Shown here one piece after another: positions 41,325 through 50,080 of a DNA stretch of 64,000 nucleotides. The stretch's first letter is position 1. Every line of letters starts with the position of its first letter. The notes under the pieces were generated by a model. The model did not search any database. It saw nothing but the letters and a program-made list of their open reading frames with translations, and had not been told where the DNA came from. The stretch spans positions 1-64,000 of the forward strand of contig NZ_CP053346.1 of the NCBI RefSeq assembly GCF_013113735.1, written 5' to 3'. This stretch comes from Sphingomonas sp. AP4-R1 (lineage in GTDB: Bacteria; Pseudomonadota; Alphaproteobacteria; Sphingomonadales; Sphingomonadaceae). The position numbers and the translations under genes were made by a program.

Positions 41325-41463
41325 CCGTTCGTGCTGAGCGAAGTCGAAGCACGTGCTTCAGATGGGTGTCGTGCGTGGCCCGTGCTTCGACTTCAGCCTG
41401 GAGAGCTGAAGTTCATCCTGAGCACCTGCCTTGGCAGGCAGTCGAAGGGCTCAGCACGAACGG
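41325..41463. repeat. Intergenic palindromic repeat, family C (copy 2, expanded)
   Basis: Outer arms CCGTTCGTGCTGAGC and GCTCAGCACGAACGG are perfect. Inside, GAAGTCGAAGCACG pairs with CGTGCTTCGACTTC, and CTGCC/GGCAG forms a third stem. At 139 bases it is longer than the other three copies and looks like one element inserted into another. Confidence 0.85.
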
Positions 41464-41634
41464 AAAATGGTTCAGGAATTGCGTCGAGTTAGCAGCCTCG
41501 AAGGCTAGAGGCTGCGAGGTTTGGCGAGGGATTCGATGTCCTGGGCCGATCTTCCGGCCCGATTTCCAACGAAATCAGCCTCTTGTGCGACGCAGCAAAA
41601 AACTTTGCCGCTGGCGCTTGGCAAAAAGATACCC

Positions 41635-41683
41635 AGCGGTATAAAAGTCGTTGACGGAACGCCTCAGCGCTTTATATACCGCT
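41635..41683 (+). promoter_or_regulatory. Promoter overlapped by a 9-bp inverted repeat (RND operon)
   Basis: A -35 box TTGACG (41651-41656) and a -10 box TATATA (41673-41678) are separated by 16 bases, close to ideal for the housekeeping sigma factor. Around them AGCGGTATA (41635-41643) and TATACCGCT (41675-41683) form a perfect inverted repeat. The layout suggests a repressor that blocks the promoter, as TetR or MarR proteins do for efflux operons, but no such regulator gene lies nearby. Confidence 0.6.
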
Positions 41684-41719
41684 TGGTACGAAACGCTTCC
41701 GGACCGACTCGATGGTCGA

Positions 41720-41836
41720 TCCCGAGGCCCCGACGGGGAGCCGACAGCATGAAGACCCTCGCCCTCTAACAGCTGCCGGCGCTCGCGCCCGCACATCCCT
41801 TTTCCGATCCCGAGGCGATTCGATCGCCTTTCGGGA
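41720..41836 (+). promoter_or_regulatory. Possible attenuator leader with alternative hairpins
   Basis: TCCCGAGGC occurs at 41720-41728 and again at 41808-41816. The strand ATCGCC-TT-TCGGGA at 41823-41836 can pair with the nearer copy, forming a hairpin over the loop TTC, or partly with the farther one. Between them is a six-codon frame MKTLAL at 41749-41769 with a GGGGAG ribosome binding site. This is the layout of a translation-dependent leader; no T tract is visible, so it may act on translation rather than termination. Confidence 0.35.
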
Positions 41837-41935
41837 CGAGCGAAATCGTGTCCGTTCCGGCGGGCGCGGGCGCCTCGTTGCGTCCGCCGCCGGAGGGACG
41901 CGCCTGACGAACACCCGATGAACAGGGAACCGAAC

Positions 41936-42331
41936 ATGGCTTATATGGATCTTTCCCAGGCATTTGCAGGCGGCGTCGCGCTGCCGCATGCCGAACCCGC
42001 CGCCGCCACGATGCAGACCGGCTTCTCCGCGATCGAGTGGAGCGTGATCGCGCTCGCCGCGCGCGACAAACTGTCGAGCCTCGGCGAACCCGGCCGTCTG
42101 TCCCGCGCGCTGGGCAGCCTGTTCGGCCTCGGCGGCACGTCCAAGCTCGCCGATCCTCGGCTGGAGGCGCTGCGCCAGACCGCCGTGCAGGCCTGGCATC
42201 ACGGCTATCTGCTGCCCGCGTCCGAAATCGGCCGCTTCATCACGGCGGGCTTCAGCCTCGATCAGTTCGAGACCTTGCTCGCCAGTATCGCCACGCGCCG
42301 CAATGCGGCCCGCCAGAGGATCGCGGCATGA
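41936..42331 (+). CDS. Small protein of unknown function, first gene of the RND operon
   Basis: The 131-residue protein has no signal peptide or membrane segment. The central helix-rich region (GFSAIEWSVIALAARDKLSS and LGEPGRLSRALGSLFGLGG) looks DNA- or partner-binding, but I recognise no helix-turn-helix signature. I start at 41936, preceded by AGGGA; an ATG at 41918 is also possible. Its stop overlaps the adaptor start (ATGA), so it belongs to the efflux operon and may regulate it or act with it. Confidence 0.7.
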   Translation: MAYMDLSQAFAGGVALPHAEPAAATMQTGFSAIEWSVIALAARDKLSSLGEPGRLSRALGSLFGLGGTSKLADPRLEALRQTAVQAWHHGYLLPASEIGRFITAGFSLDQFETLLASIATRRNAARQRIAA

Positions 42332-43590
42332 ACATGGTGACCCGTATCGCCACCACCGACGCCGGGACGATCGACGCCGGCCAGCGCGGCCGCTGGAAGC
42401 GCAACGGCGCGCTCGGCATCGCCGCTGCCGCCGTCGCCTTCGGTGGCTATTCCCTCCTCCATCATTCGGCGGGCGCCGACGCGGCCCCGCCCCCGCCCAA
42501 TGTCAGCGTTTCCCAGCCACTCGTGCGCGATGTGAGCCAGTGGGACGATTATATCGGCCGCTTCGCCCCCAGCCGCACGGTCGAGATGCGCCCGCGCGTC
42601 TCGGGCGAGGTGACCGGCGTCCACTTCAAGGACGGCGACATCGTCCGCACCGGGCAGTTGCTGTTCACGATCGATCAGCGCCCGTTCGCCGCCGCATTGG
42701 CGGAAGCGCGCGCCAATCAGGCGAGCGCGGCCAGCACGCTGGCGCTGGCCCGCGCCGATCTCGGCCGCGTCAACCGGCTGGCCGGTGACGAAGCCGTCTC
42801 GGCGGGCGAGATCGATGCGATCAAGGCGCGGGTGCAGGCGGCCGAGGCCGGCCTCGCGGCCGCCGCCGCACGGGTGCGCTCGCGCTCGCTCGATCTGGAA
42901 TTCACGCAGGTCCGCGCGCCCATCTCCGGCCGCATCTCGGATCGCCGCGTCGATGCCGGTAATCTCGTCGCCGGCGGCGACAATGGCAGCGGCACCCTGC
43001 TCACCACGATCAACGCGCTCGACCCGATCTACTTCTCGTTCGACGGATCGGAAGCTTTGTTCCTGAAGGCGCAGCGCGATCGCAAGGCGGGCGCCGTCGC
43101 CCAGCCGGTCGAGATCCAGCTGCAGGACGAGACCGGCTATCGCTGGAAGGGTAAGCTCGACTTCACCGACAACCGGCTCGACAATCGTTCGGGCACGATC
43201 CGTGGCCGCGCCGTGATCGCCAATCCGGATTACTTCCTCACTCCCGGTTTGTTCGGTAACATGCGCCTCGGCCATAGCGGCACGGTGAAGGCGCTGCTGG
43301 TGCCCGATTCCGCGATCCAGACCGATCAGGCGCGCAAGATCTTGCTGGTGGTGGGCAAGGATGGCGAGGTTTCGGCCAAGGGCGTGACGCTCGGCCCGGT
43401 CGTCGATGGCCTCCGCATCATCCGCTCCGGTATCGAGCCCGGCGATCGGATCGTCATCTCCGGCGCGCAGGTCGCGATCCCCGGCGCCAAGGTCACGCCC
43501 CAGCCCGGCACGATCACGCCCGACAAGGCGACCGAGGCGGTGGCGGATGCAGGCACGCCCGCGGCCGCCGAGGCGACCTTCGCCCGCTGA
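42328..43590 (+). CDS. RND efflux periplasmic adaptor (membrane fusion protein)
   Basis: The 420-residue adaptor links the pump to the outer-membrane channel. It has an N-terminal anchor (GALGIAAAAVAFGGYSLLHH), a lipoyl domain split by a coiled-coil hairpin (RPRVSGEVTGVHFKDGDIVR, then VRAPISGRISDRRVDAGNLV), a beta-barrel (RWKGKLDFTDNRLDNRSGTI), and a membrane-proximal domain. The last motif is typical of MexE/AcrA-type HAE1 adaptors. It overlaps the 131-residue gene by four bases; a repeat separates it from the pump gene. Confidence 0.93.
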   Translation: MNMVTRIATTDAGTIDAGQRGRWKRNGALGIAAAAVAFGGYSLLHHSAGADAAPPPPNVSVSQPLVRDVSQWDDYIGRFAPSRTVEMRPRVSGEVTGVHFKDGDIVRTGQLLFTIDQRPFAAALAEARANQASAASTLALARADLGRVNRLAGDEAVSAGEIDAIKARVQAAEAGLAAAAARVRSRSLDLEFTQVRAPISGRISDRRVDAGNLVAGGDNGSGTLLTTINALDPIYFSFDGSEALFLKAQRDRKAGAVAQPVEIQLQDETGYRWKGKLDFTDNRLDNRSGTIRGRAVIANPDYFLTPGLFGNMRLGHSGTVKALLVPDSAIQTDQARKILLVVGKDGEVSAKGVTLGPVVDGLRIIRSGIEPGDRIVISGAQVAIPGAKVTPQPGTITPDKATEAVADAGTPAAAEATFAR

Positions 43591-43599
43591 CCTCATGAC

Positions 43600-43687
43600 C
43601 CGTTCGCGCTGAGCCTGTCGAAGCGCCGCCCTTCCTGCCTCCGCACGAGGAGGAAGAACGGTCCTTCGACAAGCTCAGGACGAACGG
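43600..43687. repeat. Intergenic palindromic repeat, family C (copy 3)
   Basis: CCGTTCGCGCTGAGCCTGTC and TTCGACAAGCTCAGGACGAA, with GG following, are imperfect inverted repeats with inner GGAAGAACGG symmetry. It lies within the efflux operon, between the adaptor and pump genes. Confidence 0.82.
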
Positions 43688-43742
43688 AGGAAATACGAAA
43701 CGCGCGCTCGCGGGCGCGCGCCCTCCTTCCCGGAGACAGATC

Positions 43743-46700
43743 ATGCGCTTCTCGCGCTTCTTCATCACGCGGCCGATCTTCGCCGCCGTGATCGCCGTCC
43801 TCATCACCATCGTCGGCGCGATCGCCTATTTCGCGCTGCCCATCTCGCAATATCCGGACATCGTACCGCCCACCGTGACGGTCACGGCCTCCTATCCCGG
43901 CGCGTCCGCCGAAACCGTCGCGGAGACGGTGGCGACGCCGATCGAGCAGGAAATCAACGGCGTCGACAACATGCTGTACCAGACGTCGCAATCGACGGCG
44001 GACGGCAAGCTCACGATCACCGTTACCTTCAAGATCGGCACGGATCTGGATGCGGCGCAGGTGCTCGTCCAGAATCGCGTGGCCATCGCCGTGCCGCGCC
44101 TGCCGGAAGACGTGCAGCGGCTGGGCGTCGTCACCAAGAAGACCTCGCCGGACTTCCTGATGGTGGTGAACCTCGTCTCCCCGGACGACAGCCTCGATCG
44201 CGGCTACATCTCCAATTACGCGCTCAGCCGCGTGCGCGATCGCCTTGCACGCATCGACGGCGTGGGCGACGTGCAGTTGTTCGGCAGCCGCGATTATTCG
44301 ATGCGCGTCTGGATCGATCCGGGCCGCGCCGCCGCGCTGGATCTGACGGCGGGCGAGATTGTCGCGGCATTGCGTGCGCAGAACGTGCAGGTCGCCTCGG
44401 GCACGCTCGGCTCGCCGCCGTATGACCAGAAGAATGCGTTCCAGCTCAACGTGGAAACGCAGGGACGCCTCACCGATCCCAAGCAGTTCGCCGATGTCGT
44501 GATCCGCACCGATCCGGACGGGCGCCAGGTGCGCGTGTCCGATGTGGCCCGCGTCGAGCTGGGCGCGCAGGATTATGGCAGCAACACCTATCTCTCGGGC
44601 AAGCCGACCGTGATCGTCGCCGTGTTCCAGCGGCCGGGATCGAACGCGCTGGCGGCCGCCCAGGGCGTGTCGGCCGAGATGAAGGCGATGTCCGCCAAGT
44701 TCCCGAAGGGGCTGGCCTACAGCGTCATCTACAATCCGACCGAATTCATCGCGGAATCGATCGATGCGGTGAAGCATACCCTGATCGAGGCGATGGTGCT
44801 CGTCGTGCTCGTCATCCTGGTGTTCCTCCAGAAATGGCGCGCGGCGATCATCCCGATCGTGGCGATCCCGGTGTCGCTGATCGGCACGTTCACGATGCTG
44901 GCGGCGGTGGGCTATTCGCTCAACAACCTCTCGCTGTTCGGCCTTGTGCTGGCGATCGGCATCGTCGTCGACGACGCGATCGTCGTGGTCGAGAATGTGG
45001 AGCGCAATCTGGAGCGGGGCCTGTCTCCGCTGGAGGCGGCGCGCACCTCGATGGACGAGGTGTCGGCGGCTCTGGTCGCGATCGTGCTGGTGCTGTGCGC
45101 GGTGTTCATCCCGACTTTGTTCCTCAGCGGCCTTTCGGGCGCCTTCTATCGCCAGTTCGCGGTGACGATCTCGACCGCCACGATCATCTCGCTGGTCCTG
45201 TCGCTCACCCTCTCCCCCGCGCTCGCGGCGATCCTGCTCCGCAAGCATGAGCAGCATGACGACGCCCCGCGCTGGCAGCGCCTGCTGCAGTCCGCCGGGG
45301 ACCGCTTCAACCACGGGTTCGAGCGGCTGAGCGAAAGCTATGGCCGGCTGACCTTGGCCTTCGTCACCCGCCCGAAGCGCGTGATGACGGCCTATGCGGG
45401 GCTTATCGCCGCCACGGTCGCCATCTTCTACGCGACGCCCGTGGGCTTCATCCCCGCGCAGGATCAGGGGTACTTCCTCACCGTCATCCAGCTGCCGCCC
45501 GGCTCCTCGATCGAGCGGACCGATGCGGTGATGCAGAAGGTGGCCAAGCGCATCCTGCCGCTGAAGGGCGTGAAGGGTTCGGTGATGCTGGCGGGCTTTG
45601 ACGGCCCCTCGCAGACGCTCGCGCCGAACAGCGCGGCCGCCTACGTGCCGCTCCTCTCGTTCGAAGAGCGCAAGAAGCTGGGCGTCACGATCGGCAGCAT
45701 CATGGCCGAGGCCGCCAAGGCGACCGCCGACATCAACGAAGCGCGCCTGCTGATCGTGCCGCCGCCGCTCATCCAGGGCATCGGCTCGGCCGGCGGCTAT
45801 CGGATGATGGTGCAGGATCAGGGCAGCCACGGTTATGCCGATCTCGGCAAGACCAGCTTCGGCCTGATCGGCCAGGCCAACCAGACCAAGGGCCTGCAGC
45901 AGATCTACACCTTCTACGATCCCACCGTGCCGCGCATCTTCGCGGATATCGATCGGGCCAAGGCCGATCTGCTGGGCGTGCCGCCGGAGCGCGTGTTCGA
46001 AGCGCTGCAGGTGTATCTCGGCTCGTCCTTCGTGAACGACTTCAACCTGCTCGGCCGCACCTATCATGTGACCGCGCAAGCCGATGCCCGCTTCCGCAAC
46101 ACGACGGCGGATATCGCGAACCTGAAGACGCGCTCCGATCTGGGCGGCATGGTGCCGATCGGCTCGATCGCGACCTTCACGGACAAGGCCGGCCCTTACC
46201 GTGTGACGCGCTACAATCTTTTCCCGGCGGTGGAAGTGGATGGCGATACGGCGCCGGGTTATTCGTCCGGCCAGTCGCTCGATACGATGGACAGACTGGC
46301 GGATAGCCAACTGGGCACGGGCTATGCCCATGAATGGACCGGCATCGCCTTTCAGCAGAAGCTGGCGGGCAGCAGCTCGGCGATCGTGTTCGGCATGGCG
46401 GTGGTGTTCGTCTTCCTCGTGCTGGCCGCCCAGTATGAGAGCCTGACCTTGCCGCTCTCGATCATCCTGATCGTGCCCATGTGTCTGCTGGCGGCGATGG
46501 CGGGCGTGAACCTGCGCGGCATGGACAACAATGTCCTCACGCAGATCGGCCTCGTCGTGCTGATCGCGCTGGCCGCGAAGAATGCGATCCTCGTGGTCGA
46601 ATTCGCCAAGCAGGCGGAGGAACTGGACGGCCTTTCCCCGGTGGAAGCGGCGGTGCGCGCGGCGCGCGATCGCCTCCGCCCGATCCTGATGACGAGCTTC

Positions 46701-46916
46701 GCCTTCATCCTCGGCGCGGTGCCGCTGGTGATCGCCAAGGGCGCCGGATCGGAACTGCGGCAGGCTCTGGGCACGGCGGTGTTCTTCGGGATGCTCGGCG
46801 TCACCGGCTTCGGCCTGCTCTTCACCCCCACTTTCTACGTCGTCTGCCGCGCGCTGGCCCAGCGCTTCGCCAAGCCGAAGCCCGAAGCCCCGCTCGCCCT
46901 GCAGCCGGCCGAATAG
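43743..46916 (+). CDS. RND multidrug efflux pump, HAE1 family (AcrB/MexF-like)
   Basis: The 1057-residue inner-membrane antiporter has 12 predicted membrane helices and two large periplasmic loops. The N-terminus MRFSRFFITRPIFAAVIAVL is standard, and helix 4 carries the proton-relay pair Asp-Asp in GIVVDDAIVVVENVER. Helix 10 contains the conserved Lys in ALAAKNAILVVEFAK. It exports drugs, solvents or fatty-acid-like compounds from the periplasm using proton flow. GGAGA precedes the ATG. Specificity cannot be told from sequence alone. Confidence 0.97.
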   Translation: MRFSRFFITRPIFAAVIAVLITIVGAIAYFALPISQYPDIVPPTVTVTASYPGASAETVAETVATPIEQEINGVDNMLYQTSQSTADGKLTITVTFKIGTDLDAAQVLVQNRVAIAVPRLPEDVQRLGVVTKKTSPDFLMVVNLVSPDDSLDRGYISNYALSRVRDRLARIDGVGDVQLFGSRDYSMRVWIDPGRAAALDLTAGEIVAALRAQNVQVASGTLGSPPYDQKNAFQLNVETQGRLTDPKQFADVVIRTDPDGRQVRVSDVARVELGAQDYGSNTYLSGKPTVIVAVFQRPGSNALAAAQGVSAEMKAMSAKFPKGLAYSVIYNPTEFIAESIDAVKHTLIEAMVLVVLVILVFLQKWRAAIIPIVAIPVSLIGTFTMLAAVGYSLNNLSLFGLVLAIGIVVDDAIVVVENVERNLERGLSPLEAARTSMDEVSAALVAIVLVLCAVFIPTLFLSGLSGAFYRQFAVTISTATIISLVLSLTLSPALAAILLRKHEQHDDAPRWQRLLQSAGDRFNHGFERLSESYGRLTLAFVTRPKRVMTAYAGLIAATVAIFYATPVGFIPAQDQGYFLTVIQLPPGSSIERTDAVMQKVAKRILPLKGVKGSVMLAGFDGPSQTLAPNSAAAYVPLLSFEERKKLGVTIGSIMAEAAKATADINEARLLIVPPPLIQGIGSAGGYRMMVQDQGSHGYADLGKTSFGLIGQANQTKGLQQIYTFYDPTVPRIFADIDRAKADLLGVPPERVFEALQVYLGSSFVNDFNLLGRTYHVTAQADARFRNTTADIANLKTRSDLGGMVPIGSIATFTDKAGPYRVTRYNLFPAVEVDGDTAPGYSSGQSLDTMDRLADSQLGTGYAHEWTGIAFQQKLAGSSSAIVFGMAVVFVFLVLAAQYESLTLPLSIILIVPMCLLAAMAGVNLRGMDNNVLTQIGLVVLIALAAKNAILVVEFAKQAEELDGLSPVEAAVRAARDRLRPILMTSFAFILGAVPLVIAKGAGSELRQALGTAVFFGMLGVTGFGLLFTPTFYVVCRALAQRFAKPKPEAPLALQPAE

Positions 46917-46954
46917 GACAGAGATGATGCAAGACTTCATCGACGACACGATCA

Positions 46955-47071
46955 TCCTCCCCCGCCAAGGGGAGGTGGCAGGCGCCAGCCTGACCGAGGG
47001 GGAGGCAGCAGGTCGCTCGCCGTCCGCCCCCTCCGTCGCCTACGGCGCCACCTCCCCCTGGCGGGGGAGGA
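46955..47071. repeat. Palindromic repeat, family F, at the 5' end of the OMF gene
   Basis: Arms TCCTCCCCCGCCAAGGGGAGG and CCTCCCCCTGGCGGGGGAGGA close this element, with GAGGGGGAGG/CCCCCTCC symmetry inside. It ends two bases before the ATG of the outer-membrane factor gene, and its last GGGGGAGG is at the right distance to act as the ribosome binding site. The frame through the repeat is open. Confidence 0.85.
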
Positions 47072-47073
47072 TT

Positions 47074-48495
47074 ATGCGGTGGCTGGCCCCGGTTTCCATG
47101 CTGGCGCTCGCCGCCTGCGCGGCCGGGCCGGATTATGTGCCGCCCGTCGCCAGCGCGAGCCAGCACGCGCCCCTGATCGCGGCGGGGGCGCCCGTCACGG
47201 ACACGGAGACGCCCGATCGCTGGTGGCAGCTCTATAATGATCCGGTGCTGGATCGCCTGATCGCGGACGCGCTGGCCGCCAACACCGATCTGCGCGTCGC
47301 CGTCGCCCGGCTGGACAAGGCGCGGGCGGGCCTGCGCGAGGCGCGCAACGATCGGCTGCCGCAGACCGATCTGTCAGCCCAACCACAATATGGCCGCTTC
47401 CCCGCCAACCGCCGCCCGATCGGTGCGGATCGCGAGGACTGGAATGTCAGCCTCGGCCTGAACGTCGCTTACGAACTCGACCTCTCCGGCCGGGTGAAGC
47501 GCGAGATCGAGGCCGCGCGTGGCGATGTCGGCGCGGCGGCGGCCGACGCGCAGGCCGTGCGCATCGGCGTGGTGGCGGAGGTGACGCGCGCCTATGTCGA
47601 GGCGGCGGCGGCCGCGCAGCAGCAGGCGGTGGCGGAACATGTGCTGGAGCTGCTCGATCGCTCGCTCGGCGTGACCGACAAGCGTTTCCAGGCGGGCCGG
47701 GCCGAGCGGCTCGATGTCGCGCGGCTCGCCTCGTTGCGCGACCAGCGCCGCGCGGAGATCCCGCCGCTGATCGCACAGCGGCAGGCCGCGCTCTATCGGC
47801 TGGCGATGCTGCTCGGCCGCACGCCGGGCGAGCTTCCCGCCGAGGCCTCCGCGCGCACCGCTCCTCCCACGATCGCCCAGCCCATCCCGATCGGCGATGG
47901 CGGCGCCCTGCTCGCCCGCCGGCCGGACGTGCGCGCGGCCGAACGGCGACTGGCGGCGGACACCGCGCGGATCGGCGTGGCGACGGCCGAACTCTATCCG
48001 CAGATCACGCTCGGCGGATCGGTCAGCTCGAACAGCAACGGCTTCTCGAACATCTTCGGCGCCGGGCCACTCGGCTGGCTGCTGGGGCCGCTGATCCGCT
48101 GGAACTTCCCCAATCAGGAGGGCATCCGCGCGCGCATCGCAGGATCCAAGGCGGACGCGCAGGCGTCGCTCGCCACGTTCGACGGCACGGTGCTGCGCGC
48201 GATCCAGGAGACGGACACGGCGCTTTCCAATTATGCGCGGCTGATCGATCGCCGCCGCGCGCTCGCCAGCGCGCGGGACGAGGCGGCGACGGCGGTGAAG
48301 ATCACGCGCGCCCGCCAGCGTGAAGGCGTGGTCGATTTCCTCGCCGTGCTGGACAGCGAGCGGACCTATGCCGACACCGAAACCGCGCTGGCAGAGGCGG
48401 ACGCGGCGCTGTCGCTGGCGCAGGTGGACGTGTTCAAGGCGCTCGGCGGCGGCTGGCAGACGCCCGACGCCCCGGTGACCGTAGCGGCGAAATAG
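47074..48495 (+). CDS. RND efflux outer-membrane factor lipoprotein (NodT/OprM family)
   Basis: The 473-residue protein forms the TolC-like channel of the efflux complex. It starts MRWLAPVSMLALAAC, with a lipobox LAAC (lipidated Cys15), followed by the family start GPDYVPP and WWQLYNDPVLDRLIADALAA. The motif ADTARIGVATAELYPQITL and two-fold helical repeats are standard. The frame is open back to 46924, but that would bury the lipoprotein signal, so I start at 47074, just after a palindromic repeat whose end provides GGGGGAGG. Confidence 0.92.
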   Translation: MRWLAPVSMLALAACAAGPDYVPPVASASQHAPLIAAGAPVTDTETPDRWWQLYNDPVLDRLIADALAANTDLRVAVARLDKARAGLREARNDRLPQTDLSAQPQYGRFPANRRPIGADREDWNVSLGLNVAYELDLSGRVKREIEAARGDVGAAAADAQAVRIGVVAEVTRAYVEAAAAAQQQAVAEHVLELLDRSLGVTDKRFQAGRAERLDVARLASLRDQRRAEIPPLIAQRQAALYRLAMLLGRTPGELPAEASARTAPPTIAQPIPIGDGGALLARRPDVRAAERRLAADTARIGVATAELYPQITLGGSVSSNSNGFSNIFGAGPLGWLLGPLIRWNFPNQEGIRARIAGSKADAQASLATFDGTVLRAIQETDTALSNYARLIDRRRALASARDEAATAVKITRARQREGVVDFLAVLDSERTYADTETALAEADAALSLAQVDVFKALGGGWQTPDAPVTVAAK

Positions 48496-48497
48496 TA

Positions 48498-48608
48498 CCC
48501 TCCCCTCCCTGGAAGGGAGGGGGCCGGGGGTGGGTCGAGGGGCTTGCAACGGTGGCAGCTACCGCCCTCCACCCACCCCTCAATCCCCTCCCTTCCAGGG
48601 AGGGGAAG
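48498..48608. repeat. Intergenic palindromic repeat, family F (copy 2)
   Basis: CCCTCCCTGGAAGGGAGGGG at the left and CCCCTCCCTTCCAGGGAGGGG at the right are each palindromic and complementary to each other, with GGGTGGGT/ACCCACCC inside. It lies between the OMF and APC permease genes. Confidence 0.85.
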
Positions 48609-48639
48609 TTCGTCTATGCTGCACCCAAAGGAGTGCCGC

Positions 48640-50034
48640 ATGGCGAACTGGAACCGGCGCAAGACCATCATCCCCGAAGGCGGCATGGCGGCCGAACATC
48701 GCCTGGCCCGAACCCTGAGCTGGCCGCATCTGATCGCGCTGGGGGTCGGCGCGATCGTGGGCACGGGTATTCTCACATTGATCGGCGTGGGCGCGGACAA
48801 GGCCGGTCCCGCCGTGATCCTGTCCTTCGCCATTGCCGGTGCGATCTGCGCCTGCGCGGCTCTGGCCTATGCCGAAATGGCGACGATGATCCCCGCCTCG
48901 GGCAGCGCCTACACCTATACCTATGTGGTGATCGGCGAGCTGGTGGCGTGGGTGATCGGCTGGAGCCTGATCCTCGAATATAGCCTCGTCGTCAGCGCGG
49001 TCGCGGTCGGCTGGTCGGGTTATGCTGCACCTTTGCTGCAGGCCGGGCTCGGCGTGCCGATGAGCGTGATGCAGGGGCCGGAACTGGGCGGGCTGATCAA
49101 CCTGCCCGCCATCTTCATCATCACCGTAGTCGCGGGGCTGCTGATTTTCGGCACGCGCGAGAGCGCCACGCTCAACGCCATCCTCGTGCTGGTGAAGATC
49201 GTCGCGCTGGCCGTGTTCGTCGCGGTGGCGCTCCCCTATTTCAACGCGGCGCATATGGAGCCCTTCGCCCCCTACGGCTTCGCCAAGTCGGTCGCGGCGG
49301 ACGGAGCGGAGCGCGGCGTGATGGCGGCGGCGGCGATCATCTTCTTCGCCTTCTACGGCTTCGATGCGATCGCCACCGCGGCGGAGGAAACCAAGAAGCC
49401 CGAGCGCGATCTGCCGATCGGCATCGTCGGATCGATGATCGTCTGCATCCTGATCTATGTCGGCGTGGCCGCCGCCGCCGTCGGCGCGATCCCCTTCACC
49501 GGCTTCGCCAAGAGCCCCGAGCCGCTGGCGCTGATCCTGCGCGAGCTGCACCAGCCCAAGGCCGCCACCTTCCTCGCCGCCTCGGCCGTGATCGCGCTGC
49601 CGACGGTGATCCTCGCCTTCTTCTACGGCCAGTCGCGCATCTTCTTCGTGATGGCGCGCGACGGGCTGTTGCCGGGCGCGCTGGCGAAGGTCTCCGCGCG
49701 CGGCACTCCGGTGCGGATCACGCTCTTCACCGCCGTGATCGTCGGCGCCATCGCCGGGCTCTTCCCGCTCGACGAGATCGCGGCGCTCGCCAATGCGGGC
49801 ACGCTCGCGGCGTTCGTCGCGGTCTGCGCCTGCATGCTCATCATGCGCCGCCGCGCGCCCGATGCGCCGCGCACGTTCCGCACGCCGGCCGCCTGGTTCG
49901 TGGGCGGCTTCGGCATCCTCGGCTGCTTCTATCTGTTCCTGAGCCTGCCTTCGAAGACCCAGCTCTATTTCCTGATCTGGAACGCGATCGGGCTGGCCGT
50001 CTACGCGGTGACGGCCGCGCGGCGGCGCGTTTGA
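48640..50034 (+). CDS. Amino acid permease (APC superfamily)
   Basis: The 464-residue transporter has 12 predicted helices and the APC start LIALGVGAIVGTGILTLIG. FFAFYGFDAIATAAEE in helix 6 and EMATMIPASGSAYTYTYVVIG in helix 3 are typical of cationic amino acid and related transporters. I start at 48640, with AAAGGAG directly upstream; the frame is open further back across the repeat. Substrate is unknown. It may be transcribed from the RND operon or from its own promoter. Confidence 0.93.
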   Translation: MANWNRRKTIIPEGGMAAEHRLARTLSWPHLIALGVGAIVGTGILTLIGVGADKAGPAVILSFAIAGAICACAALAYAEMATMIPASGSAYTYTYVVIGELVAWVIGWSLILEYSLVVSAVAVGWSGYAAPLLQAGLGVPMSVMQGPELGGLINLPAIFIITVVAGLLIFGTRESATLNAILVLVKIVALAVFVAVALPYFNAAHMEPFAPYGFAKSVAADGAERGVMAAAAIIFFAFYGFDAIATAAEETKKPERDLPIGIVGSMIVCILIYVGVAAAAVGAIPFTGFAKSPEPLALILRELHQPKAATFLAASAVIALPTVILAFFYGQSRIFFVMARDGLLPGALAKVSARGTPVRITLFTAVIVGAIAGLFPLDEIAALANAGTLAAFVAVCACMLIMRRRAPDAPRTFRTPAAWFVGGFGILGCFYLFLSLPSKTQLYFLIWNAIGLAVYAVTAARRRV

Positions 50035-50041
50035 AACGGTG

Positions 50042-50059
50042 CTCCTGCTTTCGCAGGAG
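50042..50059. terminator. Hairpin between convergent permease and exported-protein genes
   Basis: CTCCTGC (50042-50048) pairs with GCAGGAG (50053-50059) eight bases after the permease stop. The sequence is one arm of a family E repeat. It may serve as a terminator; no T tract. Confidence 0.45.
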
Positions 50060-50080
50060 TGCGGGCGCGGGCTTGGGAGA

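Larger units (their letters stand above)
41291..41935. other. 645-base gap: repeat, promoter and leader of the RND operon
   Basis: In order it contains a family C repeat (41325-41463), two terminator-like hairpins (GCAGCCTC/GAGGCTGC at 41492-41515 and GGGCCG/CGGCCC at 41543-41560), a promoter inside an inverted repeat (41635-41683), and a leader with a six-codon frame (41749-41769) and competing hairpins. No larger gene is seen. Confidence 0.6.

Noticed and set aside
43593..46955. 1120-codon open frame antisense to the RND pump
   Set aside because: It is a mirror of pump codons, rich in His, Arg and Asp with no domain; the pump on the plus strand is certain.
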